Assembly (NCBI GenBank): GCA_945870115.1
Contig: CAMBRH010000043.1
Location: 1-16,267, forward strand
DNA: 16,267 nt
Reading direction: 5' to 3'
Origin: Chitinophaga pinensis
GTDB lineage: Bacteria > Bacteroidota > Bacteroidia > Flavobacteriales_D > Crocinitomicaceae
A program made the translations under genes and the position numbers. This document shows positions 16,027-16,267 of the stretch, one piece after another. The stretch's first letter is position 1; every line of letters starts with the position of its first letter. The notes beneath the pieces are model-generated. The model worked only from the letters and a program-made list of their open reading frames with translations. It did not search any database and was not told where the DNA came from.

Positions 16027-16267
16027 ACGTTTTTATTTTTTCTAAAAATTCTATTTCTCGATCGATTTCAATCGAAATTTGTTGGAAATACCAAGGTTTT
16101 TCAGATGTGATTTGAGAAAATTCAGGCGCAACTAACCTCATATAATCTTTTTCACTTGTAACGATGATTTTTTTATCAACTGCAAAAGTATCAAATTTTT
16201 TGTTAATTTTCAAGACATCTTCTACAGAAAAATTATGATGGTCTGAAAACCGCATTGTTTCAACTTC
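16010..16267 (-). CDS. lpxK: Tetraacyldisaccharide 4'-kinase, C-terminal end (runs off the right edge)
   Basis: The frame is open from the window edge and ends at 16010, giving the last 85 residues (EVETMRFSDHHNFSVEDVLK to ending TYVRKI). The FSDHHNFSVEDV segment and the KIIVTSEKDYMRL segment match the C-terminal region of LpxK, the inner-membrane-associated ATP-dependent kinase that adds the 4'-phosphate of lipid A; Bacteroidota LpxK has the characteristic (T/S)EKD..RL motif near the end. The catalytic N-terminal part with the P-loop is outside the window. The stop codon overlaps the start of punA by 17 nt. Confidence 0.85.
   Translation of the reverse strand, partial: EVETMRFSDHHNFSVEDVLKINKKFDTFAVDKKIIVTSEKDYMRLVAPEFSQITSEKPWYFQQISIEIDREIEFLEKIKTYVRKI

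Overview
The window is AT-rich chromosomal DNA from a member of the Bacteroidota, most likely order Flavobacteriales (possibly Fluviicola/Crocinitomicaceae-like; this is inference). The evidence is a secreted protein with a type IX secretion (T9SS) C-terminal sorting domain, signal peptides ending in FSQ, a fused ResB-CcsA cytochrome c maturation protein, promoter-like motifs of the Bacteroidota TAnnTTTG/TTTGC type, no clear Shine-Dalgarno sequences, and typical Bacteroidota versions of LpxK, purine nucleoside phosphorylase and GatB. No tRNA, rRNA, CRISPR array, integrase, insertion sequence or phage module was seen.

Layout from left to right. (1) On the minus strand, the N-terminal part of a TPR plus PD40 beta-propeller envelope protein runs off the left edge. 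Next to it, also on the minus strand, is a DUF1016/YhcG-type PDDEXK nuclease whose coding region carries two in-frame GC-rich palindromes. (2) Diverging on the plus strand is a 1155-residue ResB-CcsA fusion (cytochrome c heme handling) overlapping a glutathione-peroxidase-like gene. (3) On the minus strand, a 1136-residue T9SS-secreted protein has about ten Asp-box repeats, a PKD-like domain, a jelly-roll-like domain and a sorting tail. (4) An intergenic region of about 385 bp holds a cluster of small hairpins that look REP-like. (5) On the plus strand come a beta-helix lipoprotein, a YceI-family protein and a small multi-pass membrane protein that has lost its start codon and reading frame (pseudogene). 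(6) On the minus strand, a housekeeping cluster reads lpxK (3' end), punA, gatB and a small lipoprotein, with close or overlapping spacing.

The genes do not form one pathway. Envelope and secretion functions dominate (LpxK, T9SS cargo, two lipoproteins, PD40 protein, YceI), alongside respiration and redox (CcsBA, GPx) and translation and nucleotide salvage (GatB, PunA). I did not find a convincing new multi-gene system. The most unusual sequence-level features are the repeats: coding palindromes inside the nuclease gene, an 18-bp perfect palindrome in a convergent intergenic gap, a three-hairpin cluster, and an AACTCATAAT-type repeat at several gene boundaries, including one copy that creates a false N-terminal extension of GatB. 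Two start sites (gatB and the beta-helix lipoprotein) and one pseudogene need care in automatic annotation.
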